From Marivita lacus (GTDB lineage Bacteria; Pseudomonadota; Alphaproteobacteria; Rhodobacterales; Rhodobacteraceae), in NCBI RefSeq assembly GCF_014637725.1, contig NZ_BMFC01000002.1:434907-498906 (forward strand): DNA of 64,000 nucleotides, written 5' to 3'. Shown one piece after another: positions 19,333-27,326 of the stretch (the first letter of the stretch is position 1; every line of letters starts with the position of its first letter). A program made the translations under genes and the position numbers. The notes below the pieces were generated by a model. It was not told the DNA's origin and made no database searches. It saw nothing but the letters and a program-made list of their open reading frames with translations.

Positions 19333-20220
19333 ATGACACAGCGCCCCGACATCCTCTGCATCGGCTCTGTCCTCTGGGACGTGATCGGCCGATCCGACCG
19401 CCACATGAAGCAGGGTGCCGATGTGCCCGGCCACATCACCCGCCTGCCCGGCGGCGTGGCGCTCAACATCGCGATGACACTGGCGCGGTTCGACCTTCTG
19501 CCCGCGCTGCTGAGCGTTGTCGGGCGCGACCCCGAGGGCGTTGAACTGGTGGCAGCCTGTGACCGGCTGGGCCTGATCACCGATCATCTCTACCGCTCGG
19601 ATGATCTTCCCACGGATCAATACATGGCGGTCGAAGGCAAGAACGGTCTGATCGCCGCCATTGCGGATGCCCATTCGCTGGAACAGGCAGGCGACAAGAT
19701 CCTGCGCCCGCTGATCACCGGCCCCGTCGGCTTTGTCGAAGCCCCCTTCCTCGGTCTCATCGCGCTGGATGGCAACCTGACGGAATCGCTGCTCGACCAG
19801 ATCGTGCACCACCCGGCCTTTGCCGCCGCGGACCTGCGCATCGCGCCTGCCTCGCCGGGCAAGGCAGAACGCCTGCTGCCCTTCATCCGCGCCGGCAAGG
19901 GCGTGCTTTACGTCAATCTCGAAGAGGCCGGGCTGCTCTGCCAGACCGAATTCGCGAGCGCACCTCAGGCCGGGGCTGCTCTGGTCGAACGGGGGGCCGC
20001 CCGCGCATTGGTCACCGATGGCGGCAATGTCACCTGCGACGCCACGCCCGAGGGCATTCTGGCCGAACGCCCGCCCGAGGTGATGGTCACCCGCGTGACA
20101 GGCGCGGGCGATACGTTCATGGCCGCCCATATCGCGTCCGAACTGCGCGGCGCAGACAGGCCCACCGCCCTGCACCGCGCCCTTGCCACAGCTGCCGCCT
20201 ATGTCGCCGGAGGAACCTGA
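19333..20220 (+). CDS. psuK: PfkB-family sugar kinase, probable pseudouridine kinase
   Basis: 295-residue ribokinase-fold enzyme. PfkB signatures are the N-terminal GGVALNIAMTLARFDLLPALLSVVGRDPEG and the C-terminal RVTGAGDTFMAAHIA with the catalytic aspartate. It lies one base upstream of psuG, which makes phosphorylation of pseudouridine to pseudouridine 5'-phosphate the likely reaction. Together the pair salvages the non-canonical nucleoside from RNA turnover to uracil and ribose 5-phosphate. It is divergent from the PLP-enzyme gene. Confidence 0.85.
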   Translation: MTQRPDILCIGSVLWDVIGRSDRHMKQGADVPGHITRLPGGVALNIAMTLARFDLLPALLSVVGRDPEGVELVAACDRLGLITDHLYRSDDLPTDQYMAVEGKNGLIAAIADAHSLEQAGDKILRPLITGPVGFVEAPFLGLIALDGNLTESLLDQIVHHPAFAAADLRIAPASPGKAERLLPFIRAGKGVLYVNLEEAGLLCQTEFASAPQAGAALVERGAARALVTDGGNVTCDATPEGILAERPPEVMVTRVTGAGDTFMAAHIASELRGADRPTALHRALATAAAYVAGGT

Positions 20221-20221
20221 C

Positions 20222-21139
20222 ATGACCACCCTGCCCCTCGATATCTCCCCCGCCGTTCAATCCGCGCTCAAGGCGGGCAGGCCCGTCGTCGCGCTGGAAT
20301 CGACGATCATCACGCACGGCATGCCATGGCCGCAGAACCTCGAAACCGCCCGCGCGATCGAGGCGACGGTGCGCGACGCAGGTGCGGAGCCCGCCACCAT
20401 CGCGGTGATCGACGGGCGCCTCTGCGTCGGCCTGGGCGCGGACCAGTTGGAGGCATTGGCTCAGGCCAAGCATGTCGCCAAGCTCAGCCGCGCCGACATG
20501 GCGGTCTGCATGGCACGAGGCGGCACTGGCGCGACCACCGTGGCGGCGACAATGATCGCCGCGCATCTTGCAGGGATCGAGGTCTTTGCCACCGGCGGCA
20601 TCGGCGGCGTGCATCGTGGCGCGGACCAGAGCTTTGACATCTCCGCCGATCTTCAGGAATTGTCACAGACCCCCGTCACGGTTGTGGCTGCCGGGGCCAA
20701 GGCCATTCTCGATCTGCCCAAGACGCTGGAAGTGCTTGAAACCCTTGGCGTGCCGGTCATCGCCTATGGCCAGGACACCCTGCCCGCCTTCTGGTCGCGC
20801 GGATCGACGCTCAAGGCCCCGCTGCGTGCCGACAGCCCCGCAGAGATCGCCCGCGCCCACCAGATGCGGGCCGCGCTTGGCCTGCCCGGCGGTCAGCTGA
20901 TCGCCAACCCGATTCCCGCCGAGGCCGAGATCCCCCATGCCGAGATTCACCCCATCATCGCCCGCGCCACGCAGGATGCCGAGGCACATGGCATCACCGG
21001 CAAGGCGCTGACGCCCTACCTGCTGCAGCGCATTTTTGAGCTGACCGAGGGCCGGTCACTGGACGCCAATATCGCGCTTGTGCTCAACAATGCCCTGCTG
21101 GGCGCGCAAATCGCACAGGAAATGACGTTGCTGCGTTGA
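20222..21139 (+). CDS. psuG: Pseudouridine-5'-phosphate glycosidase
   Basis: 305-residue enzyme that reversibly cleaves the C-C glycosidic bond of pseudouridine 5'-phosphate to uracil and ribose 5-phosphate. Family motifs are strong: PVVALESTIITHGMPWPQNLETA, ARGGTGATTVAATMIAAHLAGIEVFATGGIGGVHRG, VAAGAKAILDLPKTLEVLETLGVPV, and GKALTPYLLQRI near the end. Length is normal. Its ribosome site GGAGG lies inside the end of the kinase gene, so the two are tightly coupled. Confidence 0.96.
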   Translation: MTTLPLDISPAVQSALKAGRPVVALESTIITHGMPWPQNLETARAIEATVRDAGAEPATIAVIDGRLCVGLGADQLEALAQAKHVAKLSRADMAVCMARGGTGATTVAATMIAAHLAGIEVFATGGIGGVHRGADQSFDISADLQELSQTPVTVVAAGAKAILDLPKTLEVLETLGVPVIAYGQDTLPAFWSRGSTLKAPLRADSPAEIARAHQMRAALGLPGGQLIANPIPAEAEIPHAEIHPIIARATQDAEAHGITGKALTPYLLQRIFELTEGRSLDANIALVLNNALLGAQIAQEMTLLR

Positions 21140-21221
21140 AATTCAGTCTCTTGCGCCGCAGCCCCATTGTAGACCCGCGCCGGACCGCCTAGATTTTCGC
21201 GGAACAAGCGACGGACACAGC

Positions 21222-21902
21222 ATGACCACCCCATTCGAGCCAGAGCGGCGCAAACCCGGTTTCATCACCGGTCTGCGATCAAGCTTCCTGACGGGGATCG
21301 TGGTGATCGCCCCCGTCGCCCTGACGATCTGGCTGATCTGGACGATCATGGGCTGGATCGACGGGTTCGTGCTGCCGCTCGTGCCCACACGCTTCAATCC
21401 CGAGCAATATATCGGCATCAATCTGCGCGGCATCGGGGTCATGATCTTTCTGGTGTTCACGATCTTTGTCGGCTGGGTCGCCAAGGGGCTGATCGGGCGC
21501 TCGCTGATCCGGTTCGCCGAAAGCCTTGTCGAACGCATGCCGGTGGTCCGGTCGATCTACAGCGGCGTGAAACAGATCGCCGAAACGATCTTTGCCCAGT
21601 CCGAACGGAACTTCGAAAAGGCCTGCCTGATCCAGTACCCACGCAAGGGAATCTGGGCCATCGGCTTCATCTCGACCGAGGCGCGGGGCGAGATTGCGGA
21701 TAAGGCGGAAACCATGGGCCGGCTGATGTCGGTCTTCGTGCCGACCACGCCCAACCCGACCTCGGGATTCCTGCTGTATTTCCCCGAGGAAGACGTGATC
21801 GAACTCGACATGAACATCGAGGATGCGGCGAAACTGGTGATCTCGGCGGGGCTTGTCTATCCCAATGCCAAGGACCCGACCCAGCCTGCCAAGGCCGCGT
21901 AA
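21222..21902 (+). CDS. DUF502 membrane protein
   Basis: 226-residue protein of the DUF502 family. Two hydrophobic segments (FLTGIVVIAPVALTIWLIWTI at about 21-42 and IGVMIFLVFTIFVGWVA at about 70-86) are followed by the conserved VERMPVVRSIYSGVKQIAETI and IQYPRKGIWAIGFIS..FVPTTPNPTSGFLLYFPEEDV. Some plant members (COV/LCV) affect vascular patterning; the bacterial role is unknown. It stands alone and ends in a hairpin. Confidence 0.9.
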   Translation: MTTPFEPERRKPGFITGLRSSFLTGIVVIAPVALTIWLIWTIMGWIDGFVLPLVPTRFNPEQYIGINLRGIGVMIFLVFTIFVGWVAKGLIGRSLIRFAESLVERMPVVRSIYSGVKQIAETIFAQSERNFEKACLIQYPRKGIWAIGFISTEARGEIADKAETMGRLMSVFVPTTPNPTSGFLLYFPEEDVIELDMNIEDAAKLVISAGLVYPNAKDPTQPAKAA

Positions 21903-21906
21903 ATTA

Positions 21907-21944
21907 TCCGGCGGGCCGCTCTTGAAGCGGCTCTTTCCGCCGGA
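21907..21944 (+). terminator. Nested hairpin after the DUF502 gene
   Basis: Inner stem GCCGCT (21915-21920) / AGCGGC (21926-21931) followed by TCTTT, enclosed by an outer inverted repeat TCCGGCGG / CCGCCGGA (21907-21914 and 21937-21944). It starts four bases past the stop codon. Confidence 0.7.
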
Positions 21945-22044
21945 CAACTCAACCCAACGGCGCGCGCAGATCAGCCGCGCCACCGGGGCCGCGTTCCTGC
22001 TGGTCTATGCCGGGTACATGGTCTGGCTCAGCCAAACATTCTGA
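21922..22044 (+). CDS. Possible 40-residue single-pass membrane peptide
   Basis: Short frame with TTG start reading MKRLFPPDNSTQRRAQIS followed by a hydrophobic helix RATGAAFLLVYAGYMVWLSQ. The design (basic N-terminus, one helix) is plausible for a small membrane protein, but there is no ribosome site, the start lies inside the DUF502 terminator and the end overlaps the convergent patatin gene by 17 bp. Treat as a weak candidate. Confidence 0.25.
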   Translation: MKRLFPPDNSTQRRAQISRATGAAFLLVYAGYMVWLSQTF

Positions 22045-23059
22045 CAAGATCGGCCGTCTGCCGTTTCCCCAGGTCTGCCTTGTGATGGGCAAGGAACTCC
22101 CCTGTGGCGCGGCGGCCAGCCTCTTTCAGCGTGGCGATTACCGAGGGCACCGGCACCAGCTTCGTCGCCACAGACAGATCGTTCATCAGCGCATCATCGG
22201 CGATCATGTGCACGAGGACGTTTTTCATCACGCCCTCCTGCATCTTGCCTGCCGAAATGAGACGCTGCACGAATTCGATGGCCCGCAATTCCCGCAGCAA
22301 GGACGAGTTGAAGCTGATCTCGTTGATCCGGTTCTGGATCTCGTTCGGCATCACGGGGATCGTGTCGCGCACGAGCGGGTTGATGTTCACGATCACCACG
22401 TCATCCGGCAGCTCCGCATGGAACAGAGGAAACAGCGCCGGGTTGCCGGTATAGCCGCCATCCCAGAACGCCTCTACGATGCCAGTCTCCGGATCCGTGA
22501 CCTTGACCGCCTGAAACAGCGTGGGCAGGCAGGCCGAGGCGAGGATGCTTTGCGTGGTGATCGCGTCGCCTTCGAAGATCCGCACCTTGCCGTCGCGCAC
22601 CTGCGTGGCGCAGACAAAAAGCTGCGGCCCTTCATTGGCGCAGACCCGGCCGAAATCGAACTGGTCGACGATCTTTTCCAGCGGGTTCTCGTAAAGCGGC
22701 CCCCAGGCATAGGGCGACATCATCCGGCTGACCGTATCGCTGAGTTGGAACAGCGGCGAATACTCGATGCTTTTGCTGATGGCAGCGGGCGTCGGCAACC
22801 AGGCCTGCATCCAGAGCGGCACCGCCATGTCATCGAGCCGCGCCACCTGTGTCCAGAGCCAGTCGAGGTTTTCCCGCGCCCCGTCGCGCCCGCCCAAGAG
22901 CCAACCCGCCTTGAGCGCCGCCCCGTTCAGCGCCCCGGCCGAGGTGCCGGAAATCGCCGCGATCTCGATGTCGTCTTCCTGAAGCAGCCGGTCCAGCACA
23001 CCCCAGGTGAACGCGCCATGCGCCCCGCCGCCCTGTAGCGCAAGATTAATCCTGATCAT
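22028..23059 (-). CDS. Patatin-like phospholipase / serine hydrolase
   Basis: 343-residue patatin-family hydrolase with the Ser-Asp dyad. Visible are the oxyanion-hole motif GGGAHGAF (10-17), the nucleophile elbow GTSAG with Ser40, and the catalytic aspartate in FWDGGYTGN. The start MIRINLALQ, with AGGA upstream, puts the glycine-rich motif at the normal place. It lies downstream of bdhA on the same strand (88-bp gap with a palindromic repeat). This bdhA-patatin pairing recurs in Rhodobacteraceae, so a role in polyhydroxybutyrate or lipid turnover is plausible, though not shown. Confidence 0.9.
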   Translation of the reverse strand: MIRINLALQGGGAHGAFTWGVLDRLLQEDDIEIAAISGTSAGALNGAALKAGWLLGGRDGARENLDWLWTQVARLDDMAVPLWMQAWLPTPAAISKSIEYSPLFQLSDTVSRMMSPYAWGPLYENPLEKIVDQFDFGRVCANEGPQLFVCATQVRDGKVRIFEGDAITTQSILASACLPTLFQAVKVTDPETGIVEAFWDGGYTGNPALFPLFHAELPDDVVIVNINPLVRDTIPVMPNEIQNRINEISFNSSLLRELRAIEFVQRLISAGKMQEGVMKNVLVHMIADDALMNDLSVATKLVPVPSVIATLKEAGRRATGEFLAHHKADLGKRQTADLVRMFG

Positions 23060-23102
23060 GCCGGTTTCCTGCTTCTCTGGTTCAACAATATCTCGGGGAG
23101 CG

Positions 23103-23120
23103 CGAGGGGCTGGCCCCTCG
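23103..23120. repeat. Palindromic intergenic repeat (CGAGGGGC-TG-GCCCCTCG)
   Basis: Perfect 8-bp inverted repeat with a 2-nt centre between bdhA and the patatin gene. It resembles the palindrome at 34963-34984 (core GGGGC-TG-GCCCC), suggesting a REP-like family. Confidence 0.6.
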
Positions 23121-23147
23121 TTCCCGAATTCAGCCAAGAGTCAGCGC

Positions 23148-23921
23148 TCAGGCAGCCGTCCAGCCGCCATCCACGGCCAGGGATGTCCCGGTGATCTGAT
23201 CCGCCGCGTCGCTGCACAGGAACAACACCGTTCCGGCAAGCTGTTTCACCGTCACGAATTCCTTGGACGGTTGCTTGGCCAGGATGACCTTTTCGACAGC
23301 TTCGTCTTCGGAAATCCCGTATTGCTTGGCCGTATCGGGAATCTGCGCCTCCACCAGCGGGGTCAGCACATATCCCGGACAGACGGCGTTACAGGTGATC
23401 GGTTCCTTGGCGGTTTCAAGACCCACGGTCTTGGTCAGCCCCAGAACGCCGTGCTTGGCCGTGACATAGGCCGCCTTGAATGGGGATGCGCGCAGCCCGT
23501 GCCCGGAGGCGATATTCACGATCCGGCCCCACCCGGCCTTGCGCATCATCGGCAATGCAGCGGCGATGGTGTGAAACGAAGACGACATGTTGATCGCGAT
23601 GATCGCGTCCCATTTTTCGATCGGGAATTCATCCACTGGCGCAACATGCTGGATGCCCGCGTTGTTCACGAGGATGTCGCAGGCGCCCGCCTGTTCGATC
23701 AGCGCACGGCACTGGTCGGGCTTGGACATGTCCGCCTGGATGTAGCGCACCGTGACTCCATGTTCCTTGGCGATCTCTCTGGCCAGCGCGTGATCCTCGT
23801 CCCGGTCGGTGAACGAGTTGATCACCACATCCGCACCGGCGCGCGCCAATTCGTGCGCCACGCCTAGGCCGATGCCCGAGTTCGATCCGGTGATGACGGC
23901 GGTTTTTCCCTTCAGCGACAT
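23148..23921 (-). CDS. bdhA: 3-hydroxybutyrate dehydrogenase
   Basis: 257-residue short-chain dehydrogenase interconverting 3-hydroxybutyrate and acetoacetate with NAD, a step of polyhydroxybutyrate use. Motifs are TGSNSGIG (11-18) for the cofactor, VNNAGIQHVAPV, the catalytic Ser in NIASGHGLRASPFKAAY and Tyr-Lys in YVTAKHG. The TCNAVCPGYVLTPLVEAQIPD segment and the C-terminal LFLCSDAADQITGTSLAVDGGWTA are characteristic of this enzyme rather than of generic SDRs. The patatin gene follows in the same direction. Confidence 0.94.
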   Translation of the reverse strand: MSLKGKTAVITGSNSGIGLGVAHELARAGADVVINSFTDRDEDHALAREIAKEHGVTVRYIQADMSKPDQCRALIEQAGACDILVNNAGIQHVAPVDEFPIEKWDAIIAINMSSSFHTIAAALPMMRKAGWGRIVNIASGHGLRASPFKAAYVTAKHGVLGLTKTVGLETAKEPITCNAVCPGYVLTPLVEAQIPDTAKQYGISEDEAVEKVILAKQPSKEFVTVKQLAGTVLFLCSDAADQITGTSLAVDGGWTAA

Positions 23922-24146
23922 GATCGCTCCTCTTTATGGTCTTTTCGCTTGCGCAGAATGCTACATGCTGCGCGTGCATAATACAAAGAAGAAGAGGGAG
24001 CAGGTTCGCAAGAATCGGTCGCCGGACGAATCGAGTCGCCTGACCCACAATTCCGATGCGACAGGCCCCGCGCCACCCCGACAGGAACCCGCGTCATGGC
24101 CTTGATTCACACGGGTATGGGCCAGTCTTGCCGAGTTTCTGCGCAC

Positions 24147-24174
24147 AAAAAAACCCCGGCACGAAGCCGGGGTT
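24147..24174 (-). terminator. Strong intrinsic terminator on the minus strand
   Basis: Perfect 9-bp stem AACCCCGGC (24152-24160) / GCCGGGGTT (24166-24174), 5-nt loop, followed on the minus strand by seven T. On the plus strand there is no T-run, so it serves minus-strand transcription, which contains no annotated gene upstream. Confidence 0.9.
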
Positions 24175-24288
24175 AAGTTATTGAGGCAGGTTTCATACAG
24201 GCAAGAAACCTATCGAGCAGTGATCCCTTTATAGGCATTCTTTCACCGTGATCCAAGCTAAAAGTTTGAAAAGCCACGAAAGCCCCAT
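24147..24288 (-). ncRNA. Candidate small RNA or micropeptide transcript
   Basis: A terminator with no annotated gene in front of it implies a short minus-strand transcript. Immediately before the hairpin is a 21-codon frame MPIKGSLLDRFLACMKPASI (24173-24238) whose TAA touches the stem, preceded by GGTGAAAG. Overlapping it upstream is a 19-codon hydrophobic frame MGLSWLFKLLAWITVKECL (24229-24288) without a ribosome site. Either a regulatory RNA or a small peptide gene is possible; the 5' end is not defined, and no clean promoter is seen. The transcript would begin near the YejA-like gene start on the other strand. Confidence 0.4.
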
Positions 24289-24335
24289 TAGGTTTGTGGT
24301 CAACAAAACAAGAGCAGACAGGGTATGTTGCTAAA

Positions 24336-26153
24336 ATGAGAACGGTTTTATTCCTGAAACGCGGGATCGGCATTGCTGCACTGGCGCTCGCGCTTGGCGC
24401 GCATCCGGGCGCTGCGGACCCGCAACACGGCATAGCTATGTATGGTGACCCCGCACTTCCACCTGATTTTGTGTCCCTGCCCTATGCCAATCCCGACGCC
24501 CCCAAGGGCGGGCGCATCGTCACCGGCGAGGTTGGTGGCTTCGACAGCCTCAACCCGCATATCGCCAAAGGCTCCACGCCCTGGCAACTTCGGTTCCTCG
24601 CCTATGAAAGCCTGATGGGCCGGAATTGGGACGAGCCGTTCTCGCTTTACGGGCTTCTGGCCGAATCAATCGAGGTTGGAGAGAATCGCGACTGGGTCGA
24701 ATTCGTCCTGCGCGAAGAGGCCGCGTTCTCGGATGGCACGCCGCTCACCGTCGAGGACGTGATGTGGTCCTACGAAACCCTCGGCACCATCGGGCACCCG
24801 CGCTACCACGGCGCTTGGAACAAGATCGCGTCGATGGAACAGACCGGCCCGCGTTCCATCCGCTTCACCTTCAACGAGGTGGACCCGGAAATGGCGCTGC
24901 TGATCGGCATGCGCCCGATCCTGAAAAAGGCCCAGTGGGAGGGCAAGGATTTCGCCGCCTCCGGCATCGACGAGGTGCCGATCACCACGGCTCCGTACAT
25001 GATCGACGATTACGAGGCGGGCCGTTTTGTCAGCCTCAAGCGCAACCCCGATTACTGGGGCCAGAACGTCAACTTCATGCGCGGTCAGGCCAACCTGGAT
25101 GAAATCCGCATGGAATTCTACGGCGACGGCACCGCCATGTTCGAGGCGTTCAAGGCCGGCGCGCTGAATTCCAGCCGTGAATTCAACGTCGAGAAATGGG
25201 ACACGCAGTATGATTTCCCGGCCATCGACAGCGGCGATGTCGTCAAATCGGTGATCCCGCATGAACGCCCGTCGGGCATGACCGGCTTCGTGATGAACAC
25301 CCGCCGCGACGTGTTCAAGGACTGGCGCGTGCGTGATGCCATGATGCATGCGTTCAATTTTGAATTCATCAACGAAACCATGACCGGCTCGAAGCAGCCG
25401 CGCATCAGCTCGTACTTCTCGAACTCGGTTCTGGGCATGGCGGACGGCCCGGCAGAGGGCCGCGTGCGTGATCTGCTGGAACCCTTCGCGTCAGAGCTGC
25501 TGCCCGGCGCGCTGGACGGCTATGCCCTGCCCGTGTCGGACGGGACCGAACGCAACCGCGGCAACATCCGCGCCGCCATCGACCTGATGGAGGAGGCGGG
25601 CTACACCATCGCCGACGGCAAGATGGTTGGCCCAGATGGCGCACCCTTCACCTTCGAGATCCTGCTGCAACAGGGCAGCAGCGAAGAGCAGTCCATCATC
25701 GACCTCTACACCCAGTCGCTGGAACGGGTCGGCATCACGCCGACGATCACGACGACCGACAGCGCGCAGTTCAAGGAACGCACCACCAATTACGATTTCG
25801 ACATGAGCTTCAACCGCTGGGGCATGTCGCTGAGCCCCGGCAACGAACAAAAGCTCTATTGGGGGTGTGAGGGCGTCGAGGCGCCCGGCACGCGCAACTG
25901 GATGGGCATGTGTTCGCCTGCCGCCGAGGCGATGATCGACGAGATCCTGAATTCGCAATCCCGCGATGACTTCATCGCCGCCACCCGCGCGCTGGACCGG
26001 GTGCTGACCACCGGACGCTACGTGATCCCGATCTACCAGTGGAACATCAGCCGGATCGCCCACGCGAAACAGCTGAAATATCCCGAAGCAATCCCGATCT
26101 ATGGGGACTGGATCGGCTGGCAGCCTGATGTCTGGTGGTGGGACGAGGAGTGA
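24336..26153 (+). CDS. YejA-like extracellular solute-binding protein, family 5 (orphan)
   Basis: 605-residue periplasmic binding protein of the oligopeptide/microcin C type (YejA group). A signal peptide (MRTVLFLKRGIGIAALALALGAHPGAA) precedes HGIAMYGDPALPPDFVSLPYANPDAPKGGRI, a YejA-group signature, then GTPLTVEDVMWSYETL and TRRDVFKDWRVRDAMMHAFNFEFIN. YejA binds peptides or peptide-nucleotide antibiotics for the YejBEF permease, but no permease follows. The next gene is a tiny lipoprotein, three bases downstream. MRTVLF is preferred as start over an upstream in-frame codon at 24294 because the signal peptide begins there. Confidence 0.9.
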   Translation: MRTVLFLKRGIGIAALALALGAHPGAADPQHGIAMYGDPALPPDFVSLPYANPDAPKGGRIVTGEVGGFDSLNPHIAKGSTPWQLRFLAYESLMGRNWDEPFSLYGLLAESIEVGENRDWVEFVLREEAAFSDGTPLTVEDVMWSYETLGTIGHPRYHGAWNKIASMEQTGPRSIRFTFNEVDPEMALLIGMRPILKKAQWEGKDFAASGIDEVPITTAPYMIDDYEAGRFVSLKRNPDYWGQNVNFMRGQANLDEIRMEFYGDGTAMFEAFKAGALNSSREFNVEKWDTQYDFPAIDSGDVVKSVIPHERPSGMTGFVMNTRRDVFKDWRVRDAMMHAFNFEFINETMTGSKQPRISSYFSNSVLGMADGPAEGRVRDLLEPFASELLPGALDGYALPVSDGTERNRGNIRAAIDLMEEAGYTIADGKMVGPDGAPFTFEILLQQGSSEEQSIIDLYTQSLERVGITPTITTTDSAQFKERTTNYDFDMSFNRWGMSLSPGNEQKLYWGCEGVEAPGTRNWMGMCSPAAEAMIDEILNSQSRDDFIAATRALDRVLTTGRYVIPIYQWNISRIAHAKQLKYPEAIPIYGDWIGWQPDVWWWDEE

Positions 26154-26156
26154 TCC

Positions 26157-26273
26157 ATGCGCACATGGGCTCTGATGATCATGGTTGCAGGCGCGCTCAG
26201 CGCCTGCGCCACCGTTGACGGGATCGGTCAGGACATCTCGACCACGTCGCGCACCGTGCAAGGCTGGTTCTGA
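26157..26273 (+). CDS. Entericidin A/B-family small lipoprotein
   Basis: 38-residue lipoprotein encoded by a short frame starting three bases after the YejA-like gene. It has a short hydrophobic signal, a lipobox LSAC with the lipidated Cys near residue 17, and the entericidin-like mature part ATVDGIGQDISTTSRTVQGWF. Entericidins are outer-membrane-associated peptides; in E. coli they form an antidote/toxin-like pair linked to stationary-phase lysis, but single copies in alphaproteobacteria have no settled role. It may be cotranscribed with the binding protein. Confidence 0.85.
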   Translation: MRTWALMIMVAGALSACATVDGIGQDISTTSRTVQGWF

Positions 26274-26383
26274 CACGGCACAGGTGCATTGCGGCGGGCA
26301 GACCGGGCCGAACGTCTTCGCTTGGCGATTCCGAGATCCTGTGTCATCCTCCGGTCCGCGAGGGACGTTTGGAGGAGCGTCGG

Positions 26384-26617
26384 ATGACATGGATCGACAT
26401 TGCCCAGAACTGGCCCGTGGCGCAGGCGCGTCTGGAAACCCGCTTTCCACTGCTGGATTGTGATGCCCTGCCGTTTCCGCCCGACAGCATCACGAGCCTT
26501 GCACGCCGCCTGGCCGCCAAACACGACCTGACGCCGCTCGAAGCCCGCGAAGAACTGGCGGATTGGCTGTTCATCGCAACGCTGGCCCGTCAGACCGAAC
26601 CGATCCGCCTGCATTGA
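26384..26617 (+). CDS. Small conserved-looking protein of unknown function
   Basis: 77-residue soluble protein reading MTWIDIAQNWPVAQARLE..LARRLAAKHDLTPLEAREEL..LFIATLARQ. The start is well supported by GGAGGAG. Composition is acidic and helical with no membrane segment or known motif that I recognise. It is followed, convergently, by the XRE-cupin regulator gene ten bases away. Confidence 0.7.
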   Translation: MTWIDIAQNWPVAQARLETRFPLLDCDALPFPPDSITSLARRLAAKHDLTPLEAREELADWLFIATLARQTEPIRLH

Positions 26618-26627
26618 CCCGCGTTGC

Positions 26628-27248
26628 TCAGTTCAGCGACGTGACCCACAGGATGCTTGCATCGTCATCCGAGATTGAAATCACGTTATGCCCCATCGTG
26701 GCATCGTAATAGGCGCTGTCGCCGCGCCGCATCTCGACCGGTTCATAGAACTCGGTATAGAGCCGGATCACCCCGGTCAGCACATACAGGAATTCCTCGC
26801 CGTCATGGCGCACCCAGCCGTCGAACTCCTCGGCAGAGCGCGCCCGCACCCGTGCGCGGTACGGCAACATCTGCTTCTTGGTCAGGGTTTCGGCCAAAAG
26901 CTCGTGTTCATAGGTGGTTGTGGCATGATGCTGACCCTGCCCGTTGACGGTCACCACCATCCGCCCGTTCACCTTTTCGCGCTGCGGCGGAGTGAACAAT
27001 TGCGGCACGCTGATCTGCAACCCGGTCGCCAGCTTTTTCAGCGCATCATATGTGGGCGACATCTGCCCGTTCTCGATTTTCGACAGGGTGGACCGCGCCA
27101 GACCCGCCTGCTGGGCCGCCTGTTCCAGCGTCCAGTTGCGCGCCTTGCGCAGGTCGCGCACGCGCTCGCCAAGGTTCAGCGGCTCGGGCTGGTCATGGGT
27201 GCCGCCGTCGCGCGCGATGCGGATCAGGTTCTTTGGATCATCGGTCAT
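26628..27248 (-). CDS. XRE-family transcriptional regulator with C-terminal cupin
   Basis: 206-residue regulator. Residues about 26-80 form a Cro/C1-type helix-turn-helix (LGERVRDLRKARNWTLEQAAQQAGLARSTLSKIENG), followed by a linker and a cupin_2 sensor domain (RVRARSAEEFDGWVRHDGEEFLYVLTGVIRLYTE..MRRGDSAYYDATMGHNVIS). This architecture is used by regulators of small-molecule catabolism such as PuuR. The start at 27248 follows GAGG. It is divergent from the acyl-CoA synthetase gene 78 bp away, a likely target. Confidence 0.9.
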   Translation of the reverse strand: MTDDPKNLIRIARDGGTHDQPEPLNLGERVRDLRKARNWTLEQAAQQAGLARSTLSKIENGQMSPTYDALKKLATGLQISVPQLFTPPQREKVNGRMVVTVNGQGQHHATTTYEHELLAETLTKKQMLPYRARVRARSAEEFDGWVRHDGEEFLYVLTGVIRLYTEFYEPVEMRRGDSAYYDATMGHNVISISDDDASILWVTSLN

Positions 27249-27326
27249 GAACGCCTCTATAGTCGCAGCCCGATCCACCGGCAACCTGCGCTTGCGGTGC
27301 TGCCGATTGCGCCCTAGGGCTGTGCC

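Larger units (their letters stand above)
23922..24335. other. 414-bp divergent intergenic region between bdhA and the YejA-like gene
   Basis: Apart from promoters for the two divergent genes, it holds a strong minus-strand intrinsic terminator (24147-24174) with two overlapping tiny open frames just upstream of it, described separately. TGC-rich sequence around 23950-23975 could bind the PHB regulator PhaR, but no clear site is defined. No full-size gene fits. Confidence 0.6.
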
